A DNA stretch of 6,983 bases from Clostridia bacterium (GTDB taxonomy: Bacteria; Bacillota; DSM-521; Neomoorellales; Neomoorellaceae): assembly GCA_030445875.1 (NCBI GenBank), contig JASUSX010000119.1:1-6983 (forward strand), in the 5' to 3' direction. Below are positions 1-6,278 of the stretch, in pieces; the stretch's first letter is position 1; the number at the start of each line of letters is the position of its first letter. The notes below the pieces were generated by a model. It had not been told where the DNA came from. It saw only the letters and a program-made list of their open reading frames with translations, and made no database searches. The translations under genes were made by a program, and so were the position numbers.

Positions 1-923
1 ATGTCCCGGGGGTCGAGGTGGAATTTCTCCGCCGCCCGGTAGGTGTGTAACAGGAAACTGGAGTAAACGCCGGCGTAGCCCAGCATGAGCGGGGCGTTAC
101 GCACTACCTGGGGCCGGTGCATGATAGGCTCGACGATATCCTCGGCTACGTCCATTATTTTATAGAAATCGATGCCCGTCTGGTAGCCTTTCTTTTGCAG
201 GGTGCCGACCAGGGCTTCCGTCTGGGTGTTGCCGGCCCCGGCCCCCAGGCCCCGCAGGGCGCCGTCCAGGAAGGTCGCCCCGGCTTCTACTGCGGCCAAG
301 GAATTGGCCGTGGCCAGGGTCAGGTTGTTGTGGGCGTGGAAACCGACGGGTACCTTTAAGGCCTCTACTACGGCGCTTATCCGCGCCTTGACGTCCTCCG
401 GCAGCATGGCCCCGGCGGAGTCGGCGATATTGACGTAGTCGGCGCCGTATGACTCGAAGAGTTTGGCCTGTTCTACCACCTTTTCCGGGGGTACCATGTG
501 GCTCATCATCAGGAAGCCGACGGCCATCATCCCCAGCTTTTTGGCCATGCCGATGTGCTGCTCACCGATGTCGGCCTCGGTGACGTGGGTGGCTACCCGG
601 ACGACTTTAGCCCCGCAGTCGGCTGCCATCTGCAGGTCCTCGATGGTGCCTATGCCGGGGAGTAAGAGGACAGTAAGCTTGCCGTTTTTAATTACTTTGC
701 TGGCGGCTTTGAGTAACTCTTCTTCGCTGACGGCCGACCAGCCGTAGTTATACGATGAACCGGCCAGGCCGTCGCCATGGGATATTTCGATATATTCTAC
801 CCCGGCCGCGTCCAGGCCGCCGGCAATGGCGGTAACCTGCTCGGGCGTAAACTGGTGGCTGACGGCATGGCTGCCGTCGCGCAGGGTGGTGTCGACCAGG
901 TGGATAAACTTATTTTCCTTCAT
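1..923 (-). CDS. mhpE: 4-hydroxy-2-oxovalerate aldolase (3' end beyond the window)
   Basis: Cleaves 4-hydroxy-2-oxovalerate to pyruvate and acetaldehyde in the cytoplasm, the last carbon-carbon cleavage of the lower meta-cleavage pathway (DmpG/MhpE/BphI family, HMGL-like TIM barrel, divalent metal). I translated 307 open codons from ATG at 923. The N-terminus reads DTTLRDGSH (residues 11-19), which supplies the catalytic Arg15, the metal ligand Asp16 and the catalytic-base candidate His19. [10 protein letters not shown] lies at 49-57, the metal-binding HAHNN at 196-200, and GYAGVYSSF at 282-290 contains the conserved Tyr of the family. Members are usually about 335-345 residues, so some 30-40 C-terminal residues of the dehydrogenase-contacting domain lie off the left edge. 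The start overlaps the stop of the dehydrogenase gene (ATGA), implying translational coupling; in this family the two proteins form a complex that channels acetaldehyde. The related HMGL-like enzyme isopropylmalate synthase is unlikely given these motifs. Confidence 0.95.
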   Translation of the reverse strand, partial: MKENKFIHLVDTTLRDGSHAVSHQFTPEQVTAIAGGLDAAGVEYIEISHGDGLAGSSYNYGWSAVSEEELLKAASKVIKNGKLTVLLLPGIGTIEDLQMAADCGAKVVRVATHVTEADIGEQHIGMAKKLGMMAVGFLMMSHMVPPEKVVEQAKLFESYGADYVNIADSAGAMLPEDVKARISAVVEALKVPVGFHAHNNLTLATANSLAAVEAGATFLDGALRGLGAGAGNTQTEALVGTLQKKGYQTGIDFYKIMDVAEDIVEPIMHRPQVVRNAPLMLGYAGVYSSFLLHTYRAAEKFHLDPRD

Positions 924-1804
924 GCTACCACTTCCTTTGCCAGCAGCATTTGCTGGGCTAGTTTTTCGGCTGTAGCTACGGCCGCAGAGGTAATGATGTC
1001 CAGGTTGCCGGAGTACTTGGGCAGGAAGTCGCCGGCCCCTTCGACCTGGATAATGGTCGTCACTTTATCGCCATCGATCAACGGTGGCACCCGCAGGTGG
1101 TAACCGGGCACGTAGGCCTGGATCTCTTTCACCATTTCCTCTACTGAAGTGCGGATGGCCCTTTCATCCACCCTTTCGACCTTGACGTAGACGGTGTTGG
1201 TCATCATGATGGGGGGGTCAGCCGGGTTCAGGATGATAATGGCTTTGCCTTTTTGGGCCCCGCCGACAACCTCCAGGGCTTTGGCCGTGGTCTGGGTGAA
1301 CTCGTCGATGTTCTGGCGGGTGCCCGGACCGGCGCTTTTGGAAGCGATGCAGGAGACGATTTCAGCGTATTTGGCCCCGGCCACGCGGCTGATGGCGTAG
1401 ACGATAGGTACCGTAGCCTGGCCGCCGCAGGTGACCATGTTGAGGTTGGGTTCGGCCTTGACCTTTTCCAGGTTGACGCAGGGAACCACGTAGGGGCCTA
1501 CGGCTGCCGGCGTCAGGTCAATGGCTATCTTACCCGCCGCTTTCAGCAGGGGCGCGTGCTTGAGGTGGGGTTTAGCCCCGGTGGCGTCGAAGACGATCTT
1601 GATATCGTCTTCGGCCAGGACGGCCTCGACCCCCTGGATGGAAGTCTTGATACCCATCTTGCGCGCCCGTTTGATGCCCTCGGACTCGATGATGCCGGTC
1701 ATGAGGGCCATATCCAGGTGCTGGCTGCGGAGAATTTTGTACATCAGGTCGGAACCGATGTTACCCGGGCCGATGACGGCCACTTTTATCTTATCCACAC
1801 TCAC
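920..1804 (-). CDS. mhpF: Acetaldehyde dehydrogenase (acylating)
   Basis: Oxidises acetaldehyde with NAD+ and CoA to acetyl-CoA; DmpF/MhpF/BphJ family, partner of the aldolase encoded next. The N-terminal Rossmann fold has IGPGNIGSD (residues 11-19). The catalytic cysteine is in [12 protein letters not shown], Cys126. [14 protein letters not shown] (157-170) and [12 protein letters not shown] (193-204) are typical of the family. At 294 residues it is close to the usual 300-315, and it looks intact. The start is ambiguous. GTG at 1804 is only 2 nt from an AGGGG ribosome binding site, while a second in-frame GTG at 1798 sits 8 nt away and would give [10 protein letters not shown], which matches relatives equally well. 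The true start may therefore be 1798. The gene lies 30 nt after the hydratase stop and overlaps the aldolase start by 4 nt. Confidence 0.95.
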   Translation of the reverse strand: MSVDKIKVAVIGPGNIGSDLMYKILRSQHLDMALMTGIIESEGIKRARKMGIKTSIQGVEAVLAEDDIKIVFDATGAKPHLKHAPLLKAAGKIAIDLTPAAVGPYVVPCVNLEKVKAEPNLNMVTCGGQATVPIVYAISRVAGAKYAEIVSCIASKSAGPGTRQNIDEFTQTTAKALEVVGGAQKGKAIIILNPADPPIMMTNTVYVKVERVDERAIRTSVEEMVKEIQAYVPGYHLRVPPLIDGDKVTTIIQVEGAGDFLPKYSGNLDIITSAAVATAEKLAQQMLLAKEVVA

Positions 1805-1834
1805 ATCCCCTTGTTAAAACATAATCTTTTGTAG

Positions 1835-2608
1835 CTAGATAAACTTCAGATTCAGACTGCCCAGGCCGTGGAAGGAGACGGTAAAAACATCGCCGGCGTG
1901 GGCGTCTTCGGCAGCGGTGACAGCCCCGGAAAGGATAATCTCCCCGGCTTCCAAGGCAATGTCAAAGGTGGCCAGCTTGTTGGCCAGCCAGGCTACGGCT
2001 GCTGCCGGGTGGCCCCAAACAGCGGCCCCGGCGCCATTATTCACCATCTCGCCGTTCTTCTCCAGGACCATGCCGATGAGGCGCAGGTCCAGGTCCTTGA
2101 TGGGCACCATGCGGCTACCCAGGACCAGGCGGGCGCTGGAGGCGTTGTCGGCAATGGTATCCGGCAGTTTAATCTTCCAGTCGCGGATACGGCTGTCGAC
2201 GATTTCAAAGGCCGGCATAATGCCTTCGGTGGCCCGGTAAACGTCGGCGATGGTTACCCCCGGGCCCTTAAGGGTTTCTTTGAGGATAAAGGCCATCTCC
2301 CCCTCTACCCGCGGCCAGAGGAGTTCCTCCCGCCGGCAGGGCTCGCCTTCCAGGAGGAGCATATTGTCCAGCAGGTGGCCGTAGTCCGGCTCGTTAACCC
2401 CCAGGAGTTGCTGCATACCTCTACTGGTGAGGCCGATCTTTTTGCCGATGACCTTGCTACCCCGGGCGAGTTTCACTTCGATGCCCGCCAGCTGGATGCG
2501 GTAGGCGTCCTCGACTGTAAGTTGCGGGTAGGTTGCCGTCAGGGGCTCGATGGGCTTGCAGTTTGCTTCCGCTGCCAGGAGTTCAGCAGCTATGGCCTGG
2601 TAATCCAT
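1835..2608 (-). CDS. mhpD: 2-keto-4-pentenoate hydratase
   Basis: Hydrates 2-hydroxypenta-2,4-dienoate (2-keto-4-pentenoate) to 4-hydroxy-2-oxovalerate, the substrate of the aldolase two genes on. It belongs to the MhpD/DmpE branch of the fumarylacetoacetate-hydrolase-like superfamily. The 257 residues compare well with about 260 for DmpE. Conserved stretches are GKKIGLTS (55-62), LGVNEPDYGHLLD (69-81) and PRVEGEMAF (99-107), whose Glu102 and Glu104, together with Glu135 in FEIVDSRIRDWKIK, are the expected metal ligands. WLANKL and AGEIILSGA lie near the C-terminus. I chose ATG at 2608, 8 nt after AAGGAGG. An in-frame ATG at 2614 is only 2 nt from that site, and a longer frame to 2692 adds unconserved sequence. 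4-oxalocrotonate decarboxylase (DmpH) is a close homologue and cannot be fully excluded, but the adjacent aldolase and dehydrogenase favour the hydratase. Confidence 0.88.
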   Translation of the reverse strand: MDYQAIAAELLAAEANCKPIEPLTATYPQLTVEDAYRIQLAGIEVKLARGSKVIGKKIGLTSRGMQQLLGVNEPDYGHLLDNMLLLEGEPCRREELLWPRVEGEMAFILKETLKGPGVTIADVYRATEGIMPAFEIVDSRIRDWKIKLPDTIADNASSARLVLGSRMVPIKDLDLRLIGMVLEKNGEMVNNGAGAAVWGHPAAAVAWLANKLATFDIALEAGEIILSGAVTAAEDAHAGDVFTVSFHGLGSLNLKFI

Positions 2609-2670
2609 ATTCATAGCCTCCTTGAAATGGATGTGGGGGTGAGGTCTGCCGCTATGAGGGGTTCCTCCGG

Positions 2671-3552
2671 CTAACCAACCATATTTCGCCATCGTTCACG
2701 CAGGGCGCCGGCAATATACTCCGCCAGGGGGCCGGCTGCCAGGCCCTGCTCCAGGCCGGCGAGCAGGCGTTCGCAGCCCAGCCGCGCTTCCTCGTGGGGG
2801 CCAGGGAGGGCCACCAGGCAGGCTAAACCCGCCTGGCCCACGGCGATGCGCACCCCTTCTTTGTGGTGGCGGTGGTAATCAGGCTTAAACTTCAGGATCC
2901 AGGGGGTATGGGCCTCCGGGTCCAGGCGTAAGATAGCTTCGACGCTGAAGTCTTTATCTTCCGCCCCCACCCCGCCGGTGGTGATAACCAGGCCATAACC
3001 CTCTTCGAGGGCCCCCTCCAGGCGGTTGGCCGCCGCGGTGGCGTCATCCTCCAAGATGCCGCCGTAACGGGCCTGGTAACCAGCTTTTTGCAAGGCCTCC
3101 AGTATATAAGGGGAATTGGTGTCCTTTATCTTCCCAGCGATGACCTCGGTGCCGGAGGCAAAGACTATGGCCCGCCGGGCCACGGCCTGGCTGATGTTCC
3201 GGGCCATACCCGCCGAGGCTGCCAGCACCCGCGCTGCCTCTTCCGGTTCCAGGGCGATGAGGCCCAGCACCCCTTCCGAGTGGACGGCAGCCCCACGACC
3301 TAAATTCACCCCGGGTAATTCCCCCAGGCGGCGCAGGATCTCCCCTTCCTTACCGGCCACGGCCTCCGCCTGCACTTTGCGCCGCAGGATATCAAAGGCT
3401 ACCAGGCCGGGTCGGACGTCAACAACCATGACCTCCCGCGCTGCCAACCCCAGGGCAGCGGCGGCCACAGCGGCCACCTGGCCCAGGTCAGCCTTGCTCA
3501 AGTCAATATCGTCAATCCAGAAGGTAGTCTTTTCCAGCAGGTCCCATTCCAA
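2671..3552 (-). CDS. MoCF_BD (molybdopterin-binding-like) domain protein with an unrecognised N-terminal domain
   Basis: 293 residues in two parts. Residues from about 125 to 275 resemble the MoCF biosynthesis/molybdopterin-binding fold shared by MoaB, MogA, MoeA and CinA: ASGTEVIAGKIKDTNS (132-147) is very like the CinA N-terminus, TTGGVGAEDKD (191-201) fills the phosphate-binding loop position, and ALPGPHEE (248-255) matches the usual LPGxPxE-type loop. Residues 1-120, rich in Ala, Leu, Val and Glu, I do not recognise. The TTG start is supported by GGAGG 9 nt upstream; the nearby ATG is out of frame. It follows the NadC-like gene by 16 nt, and 62 nt separate it from the hydratase start, so it is probably in the same operon. 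Function is unproven: it may insert or process molybdenum cofactor for a hydroxylase encoded elsewhere, or have taken another nucleotide-binding role. Family assignment is good, role weak. Confidence 0.8.
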   Translation of the reverse strand: MEWDLLEKTTFWIDDIDLSKADLGQVAAVAAAALGLAAREVMVVDVRPGLVAFDILRRKVQAEAVAGKEGEILRRLGELPGVNLGRGAAVHSEGVLGLIALEPEEAARVLAASAGMARNISQAVARRAIVFASGTEVIAGKIKDTNSPYILEALQKAGYQARYGGILEDDATAAANRLEGALEEGYGLVITTGGVGAEDKDFSVEAILRLDPEAHTPWILKFKPDYHRHHKEGVRIAVGQAGLACLVALPGPHEEARLGCERLLAGLEQGLAAGPLAEYIAGALRERWRNMVG

Positions 3553-3568
3553 TGGGTAACCCCTCCAC

Positions 3569-4378
3569 TTATTCTAGCGTTATACCTGCTACATCCAGGC
3601 TCAAATCCAGCAGGGGCGCGTCAATAATGGCCCGGCCGACGTCGACAATGTCGGCCCCGGTAGCGATCACCGCCTCCAGCTCGGCCGGGGTAACGCCCCC
3701 GGCAAAGGCGAGTTGCACCCTGGCCCGCCAACCGCCCTGGCGCGCCGCTGTCCCGACGGCCGCCAGGTCCTCCAGGCGGCCGGTATCCACCATAAGGATG
3801 CCCGCCCCGGCCTTGACCGCCTCTACGGCTTCTGCAGCCACAGGGCTGTCTTCCCCGCGCAGCTGCACGGCAATGACCCGCTCCGTGTCGTAGGCCCGCG
3901 CCCGGCTTACGGCCGGGCCGACGCCCCCCAGGAGGCGGACGTAATTCTTATCCAAGTAGATAAAGGGACGTTCAGTGATACGGATACCGGCACCCCCCGT
4001 AGCGATGGCCTGGCGCAACGCCGCCCGCACCTCCGGGGCCACCTTTTTCCAGGACCCGCAAACTACCTGCACCCGTCCGCCCGCCTGGCGCACAAACCGC
4101 GCCGCAGCCGTGGCCACCCCGGAGGGCTTGCCGATGACCCCCAGGAGCATCTCTTCCGCCCGGACAATCGCCGCAGCCTTACCCCAGGCCTGGAACACCC
4201 GGCCGCCAGCCTCCAGGCTATCCCCTTCGGCTGCTATCCAGGTTATGTCCAGCCCCAGTTCCCTGGCCAGATCTGCCAAGGGAGCGGCCCCGGAGAAGAT
4301 GCCTTCCTCGCGGGCCGTAATGGTTAATTCCCTGCTCTGCCCTGCCAGGGGGGCAAAGAGAAAATCCCTAAGCTCCAC
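3569..4378 (-). CDS. Divergent NadC-like (quinolinate phosphoribosyltransferase-fold) protein
   Basis: 269 residues, near the usual 275-300 of NadC and its ModD relatives. The family plan is visible: an N-terminal sandwich domain with AREEGIFSGAAP (22-33), the helix AEEMLLGVIGKPSGVAT (74-90) matching the NadC ER-LN-LSGIAT region, then a barrel ending in FAGGVTPAELEAVIATGADIVDVG (225-248). Key catalytic segments differ. NadC's TRKT loop is replaced by GSWKK (108-112), the HR pair by IR (132-133), and the KDNH segment by LDKNY (142-146). Ordinary quinolinate phosphoribosyltransferase activity is therefore doubtful. ModD, a NadC paralogue linked to molybdate transport genes, is an alternative, of interest because the next gene is MoCF_BD-like. 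The GTG start has GGAGG 7 nt upstream and overlaps the end of the IclR gene by 11 nt, indicating coupling. Fold is fairly sure; substrate unknown. Confidence 0.75.
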   Translation of the reverse strand: MELRDFLFAPLAGQSRELTITAREEGIFSGAAPLADLARELGLDITWIAAEGDSLEAGGRVFQAWGKAAAIVRAEEMLLGVIGKPSGVATAAARFVRQAGGRVQVVCGSWKKVAPEVRAALRQAIATGGAGIRITERPFIYLDKNYVRLLGGVGPAVSRARAYDTERVIAVQLRGEDSPVAAEAVEAVKAGAGILMVDTGRLEDLAAVGTAARQGGWRARVQLAFAGGVTPAELEAVIATGADIVDVGRAIIDAPLLDLSLDVAGITLE

Positions 4379-5177
4379 CAGCGTCCCTCCCCAGGGCGGG
4401 CCGGTAACCCAGCCCTCCTGATATCTCCGCTGCCGTCCGGGTCACCAGTTCCACTGCCTGCCGGAACCTTTCCCCTTCCAGCCGGGCTACCGGGCCGGAA
4501 ACGCTGATACCCGCACAAACCTTGCCGCTGTGATCCCTTATCGGTGCCGCCACGCAGCGCAGGCTGTCCATGATCTCCTCGTTATCCACGGCGTACCCCC
4601 GGGCCCGTATCTTCTCCAGCTCCGCCTCGAGCTGGCGCTGATCGGTGATGGTATGGCGGGTGTAACGGGCCAGGCCGCGGGTGGCGATAATGCGCTTCAC
4701 CTCGCTGGGGTGGAGGTAAGCCAGGAGCACCTTGCCCACCCCGGTACAGTGGGCAGGCAAGCGCATGCCTACCTGGGAAACAATACGTAAGGACTGGTGG
4801 CTCTCCCGTTTATCGATATAGAGGACTTCGCCTTTATCCAGGATGACCAGGTGGATCGTTTCCCCCAGGTCGTCTACCAGCTTTTGTATATACGGAGCAG
4901 CCACACGGCGCACGTCCCAGTTGTTGGCCACGACGTTGCCGATTTCAAAAAGGTGCACCCCCAGCCGGTAGCGACCATCAAACAAAGATTGCTCGATGTA
5001 CCCAAAATCCCGCAAGGTGGATAACAGGCCGTGCAGGGTACTCTTCGGCAATTTCATTTCCCGGGCTATCTCCGCCAGGGACATATCCCGCTGGTTTCTC
5101 GCCAGTACATCGATAATTGTTAGCGCTTTGGCTACGGAGCGAATCTGAGAGGAAGTACCCTGATTACCTGCGGCCAC
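4368..5177 (-). CDS. IclR-family transcriptional regulator
   Basis: 269 residues with the standard two-domain IclR layout. An N-terminal winged helix-turn-helix spans about residues 11-75 (VAKALTIIDVLARNQ, then SLAEIAREMKLPKSTLHGLL as the helix-turn-helix at 33-52, wing around FDGRYRLG). The GAF-like effector domain covers about 88-258, with HCTGVGKVLLAYL (143-155), RCVAAPIRD (207-215) and GISVSGP (223-229). IclR proteins commonly respond to aromatic or small-acid catabolites and control adjacent catabolic genes, so it most likely regulates the five genes downstream; the effector cannot be read from sequence. Start GTG at 5177 has GAGGGGG about 8 nt upstream. As the first gene of the unit, with an 11-bp overlap to the next gene, it is probably co-transcribed with its targets and may autoregulate. 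Activator or repressor is undecided. Confidence 0.93.
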   Translation of the reverse strand: MAAGNQGTSSQIRSVAKALTIIDVLARNQRDMSLAEIAREMKLPKSTLHGLLSTLRDFGYIEQSLFDGRYRLGVHLFEIGNVVANNWDVRRVAAPYIQKLVDDLGETIHLVILDKGEVLYIDKRESHQSLRIVSQVGMRLPAHCTGVGKVLLAYLHPSEVKRIIATRGLARYTRHTITDQRQLEAELEKIRARGYAVDNEEIMDSLRCVAAPIRDHSGKVCAGISVSGPVARLEGERFRQAVELVTRTAAEISGGLGYRPALGRDAGGA

Positions 5178-5258
5178 TGTGCCAGCCCCCTCTTCTCTAT
5201 GGCCGAACTTATGTAAGCTATCTTTACCGGGCTAGCCTCGTTCGACATGGCTAAACGG

Positions 5259-5299
5259 CGTTCCGCTTTTCTATTTTAACAATTCGCCATTCCGTTCCG
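5259..5299. repeat. Short direct repeat CGTTCCG flanking the possible -10 element
   Basis: The plus strand carries CGTTCCG at 5259-5265 and again at 5293-5299, 34 bp apart and on either side of the possible -10 at 5273-5281. The right copy lies within ATTCCGTTCCG. Spacing and position would suit a regulator site, but 7-bp repeats can arise by chance. Confidence 0.25.
5273..5281 (-). promoter_or_regulatory. Possible extended -10 promoter for the IclR-led operon
   Basis: The minus strand reads TGTTAAAAT, matching an extended -10 element (TG-n-TAtAAT type, one mismatch). No convincing -35 lies 16-18 nt upstream, which extended -10 promoters can tolerate. Transcription would begin near 5266, giving an untranslated leader of about 90 nt before the GTG at 5177. 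Pattern reading only. Confidence 0.35.
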
Positions 5300-5345
5300 T
5301 ATTCCTGCTCAACTTAAGCATCCCCTATTCGGTATTGTCGTAAAT

Positions 5346-5365
5346 TTGTTGACCATAGTGAACAA
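5346..5365. promoter_or_regulatory. 20-bp imperfect palindrome, candidate operator
   Basis: The plus strand reads TTGTTGACCATAGTGAACAA. Eight of ten base pairs are symmetrical (TTGTTnACnATnGTnAACAA). The site lies about 170 bp upstream of the IclR start and about 65 bp upstream of the possible -10. The length suits a dimeric regulator, with IclR as the nearest candidate, but no consensus can be assigned. Confidence 0.4.
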
Positions 5366-5448
5366 GGCCCTCCCCTGAAAACAACTTTCTCCGAAAAGGG
5401 TATTAATCTTCTCTAGCTTCCGGGGTTGAGACAGGTTCCCGGCAAACA

Positions 5449-5490
5449 ACAACCCCCCGGTGGAGTTTTCTCCTCGGGGGGTTGTCTTTT
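5449..5490. terminator. Rho-independent terminator, roughly bidirectional
   Basis: Inverted repeat: ACAACCCCCC (5449-5458) pairs with GGGGGGTTGT (5476-5485). It is extended inward by G-C and G-T pairs and by GGAG/CTCC (5462-5465 with 5470-5473) around a TTTT loop. The plus strand continues TCTTTT-like (5486-5490), and the minus strand continues TGTTT. Because all neighbouring genes are on the minus strand, its job is most likely to end the coat transcript, 28 nt past the stop at 5514. Confidence 0.88.
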
Positions 5491-5513
5491 GAGGCTTCCG
5501 GTCAGGTTGCAGC

Positions 5514-5861
5514 CTACACCCGGTACTGGGGTATGCCGCCACCCATCTGGTTAGCTGTACCCATCTGGGCTCCCATTATGCCGCCCTGCTGGATCTGCGC
5601 CTGCTCCTGCTGCAGGCGCTGCTGCAGCTGGCTGATCTCCTGCTGGCTGGCCATATTGAGCTGGTACCAGCCCCGGGCGTGCATGACATCCCACACCGCC
5701 TTGAGGCAGTTCTGCTCATCCTGGTAAACGGCCAGGAAATCCCGCCGCAACTGGTCGTTGGCGGATTCGGTAATGGCCGTATTATAGCAACTCGTCAAGA
5801 GCTTCTCGCTGGCCAGGCAATCGCTGCACATGGTTTTGTCGTCGAATTGTTGCATGGGCAT
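5514..5861 (-). CDS. CotF-like spore coat protein
   Basis: 115 residues. The segment at about 5-70 resembles the coat F (ferritin-like helical) domain of spore coat proteins: DDKTMCSDCLASEKLLTSCYN (7-27), then LRRDFLAVYQDEQNCLKAVWDVMHARGWY (38-66). The family's typical elements are the D-x-LxxEK helix and the closing MxxRGWY. A Gln-rich probable coiled segment follows (73-92), then a Gly/Met-rich tail ending QYRV. Cysteines at 12, 15, 25 and 52, including a CxxC, could cross-link in the coat; that is inference. ATG at 5861 was chosen because GGGGGAG lies just upstream, and the longer frame to 5981 adds Pro/Ala-rich sequence from the overlapping upstream gene. Fourteen nt separate it from that gene, so the two are surely one unit. 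Expected in the mother cell or spore coat. Confidence 0.85.
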   Translation of the reverse strand: MPMQQFDDKTMCSDCLASEKLLTSCYNTAITESANDQLRRDFLAVYQDEQNCLKAVWDVMHARGWYQLNMASQQEISQLQQRLQQEQAQIQQGGIMGAQMGTANQMGGGIPQYRV

Positions 5862-5875
5862 GGTATACTCCCCCT

Positions 5876-6076
5876 CTACATCATATGCTGCCCGCCCAGG
5901 TGGCGGATCAGGGTGTTGTAGTGGCGCTGGTGGGCCTGCTGCACAGACCCCAGCACCTGTTTTAACTGGGGATCGCTGCACTGGGCCGCATAGGCGCCAA
6001 ATTTCTGGATCATCAACAGTTCATTACTCAGGTTCTCACGGAGCTGCATTACTTCAGCCTGGGTTAAACCTGCCAT
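5876..6076 (-). CDS. Small spore-coat-type helical protein, partner of the CotF-like protein
   Basis: 66 residues, predicted as two amphipathic helices: LTQAEVMQLRENLSNELLMIQKFGAYAAQC (4-33) and DPQLKQVLGSVQQAHQRHYNTLIRHL (35-60). The pattern ELLxxxKxxxYAxxxxDPxLKxxLxxxxxxHxxHxxxL resembles short coat/ferritin-like helical proteins encoded beside CotF in clostridial spore formers. The Glu and His positions recall ferritin-like proteins, but there are too few helices for a full di-iron site in one chain. The start is well supported: AGGAGG lies 7 nt before ATG at 6076. The stop is 14 nt before the CotF-like start, whose ribosome binding site begins at once, so the proteins are probably made together, and may assemble together. 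The exact family name is uncertain. Confidence 0.75.
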   Translation of the reverse strand: MAGLTQAEVMQLRENLSNELLMIQKFGAYAAQCSDPQLKQVLGSVQQAHQRHYNTLIRHLGGQHMM

Positions 6077-6116
6077 GGTAGACCCTCCTTCGAAATGAGA
6101 TGTGGGAAGCGCTGGC

Positions 6117-6171
6117 GGCGGTGTGCCGCCATGGGGGACGAGAAACTTTTCTCTAGGTAATATTTCCCCCC
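6117..6171 (-). other. Two hairpins in the leader of the spore-coat unit
   Basis: Given as plus-strand positions: GGCGG (6117-6121) pairs with CCGCC (6126-6130) around a 4-nt loop. Separately, GAGAAA (6140-6145) pairs with TTTCTC (6148-6153), inside an outer GGGGG (6133-6137) to CCCCC (6166-6170) pairing. Both lie between the presumed promoter and the ribosome binding site at about 6084-6090. They could stabilise or regulate the mRNA; no known riboswitch class fits. Confidence 0.4.
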
Positions 6172-6180
6172 TGTAGCTCT

Positions 6181-6186
6181 ACTATA
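6181..6186 (-). promoter_or_regulatory. Possible -10 element for the spore-coat unit
   Basis: The minus strand reads TATAGT, one mismatch from TATAAT, about 105 nt before the coat start. It overlaps the perfect 10-bp palindrome ATACATGTAT (6184-6193). No good -35 is visible at 16-18 nt. A sporulation sigma factor would be expected for these genes, but I found no clean sigma-E, sigma-G or sigma-K pair, so this is weak. Confidence 0.22.
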
Positions 6187-6212
6187 CATGTATCACGTTA
6201 ACCATATATAGC

Positions 6213-6237
6213 CAGAAACCGGGGCCCAAACCCCGGC
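6213..6237 (-). terminator. Rho-independent terminator of the glutaredoxin-like gene
   Basis: On the minus strand, GCCGGGG pairs with CCCCGGT around TTTGGG (6237 to 6218, outermost pair G-U), followed by TTTCT. It lies 42 nt past the stop at 6279. A smaller hairpin, GCCGC/GCGGC with a 4-nt loop (6257-6270), precedes it. It separates the redox gene from the spore-coat unit. Confidence 0.75.
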
Positions 6238-6278
6238 TTCCAGGTGCAAGATTGGTGCCGCCACAGCGGCCTACCCCT

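Larger units (their letters stand above)
5178..5513. other. Gene-free region between the IclR operon and the spore-coat genes
   Basis: These 336 bp hold no credible gene. A 77-codon frame at 5309-5542 on the minus strand runs through the terminator hairpin and the 3' end of the coat gene and has no recognisable protein. The stretch contains the terminator at 5449-5490, the palindrome at 5346-5365, the CGTTCCG repeat and the possible -10 at 5273-5281. I saw no tRNA or recognisable riboswitch. Confidence 0.7.

Noticed and set aside
1868..2674. Long plus-strand open frame (268 codons) opposite the hydratase
   Set aside because: It lies antisense to a gene with clear metal-ligand motifs, has no recognisable protein pattern, and long antisense frames are common in GC-rich coding DNA. 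The same holds for the plus-strand frames at 1253-1834, 3116-3559, 3552-3893, 3713-4327 and 3975-4421.
2609..2692. N-terminal extension of the hydratase to 2692
   Set aside because: It would overlap the MoCF_BD gene's end, adds unconserved His/Pro-rich residues, and bypasses the excellent AAGGAGG site before 2608.
4324..4518. 64-codon minus-strand frame across the IclR and NadC-like junction
   Set aside because: Out of frame with both well-supported genes and without family resemblance.
5309..5542. 77-codon minus-strand frame between the coat and IclR genes
   Set aside because: It spans the terminator hairpin and the end of the CotF-like gene, with no recognisable protein features.
5862..5981. 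N-terminal extension of the CotF-like protein to 5981
   Set aside because: It lies within the upstream coat gene, is Pro/Ala/Gly-rich unlike the coat domain, and the ribosome binding site supports ATG at 5861.
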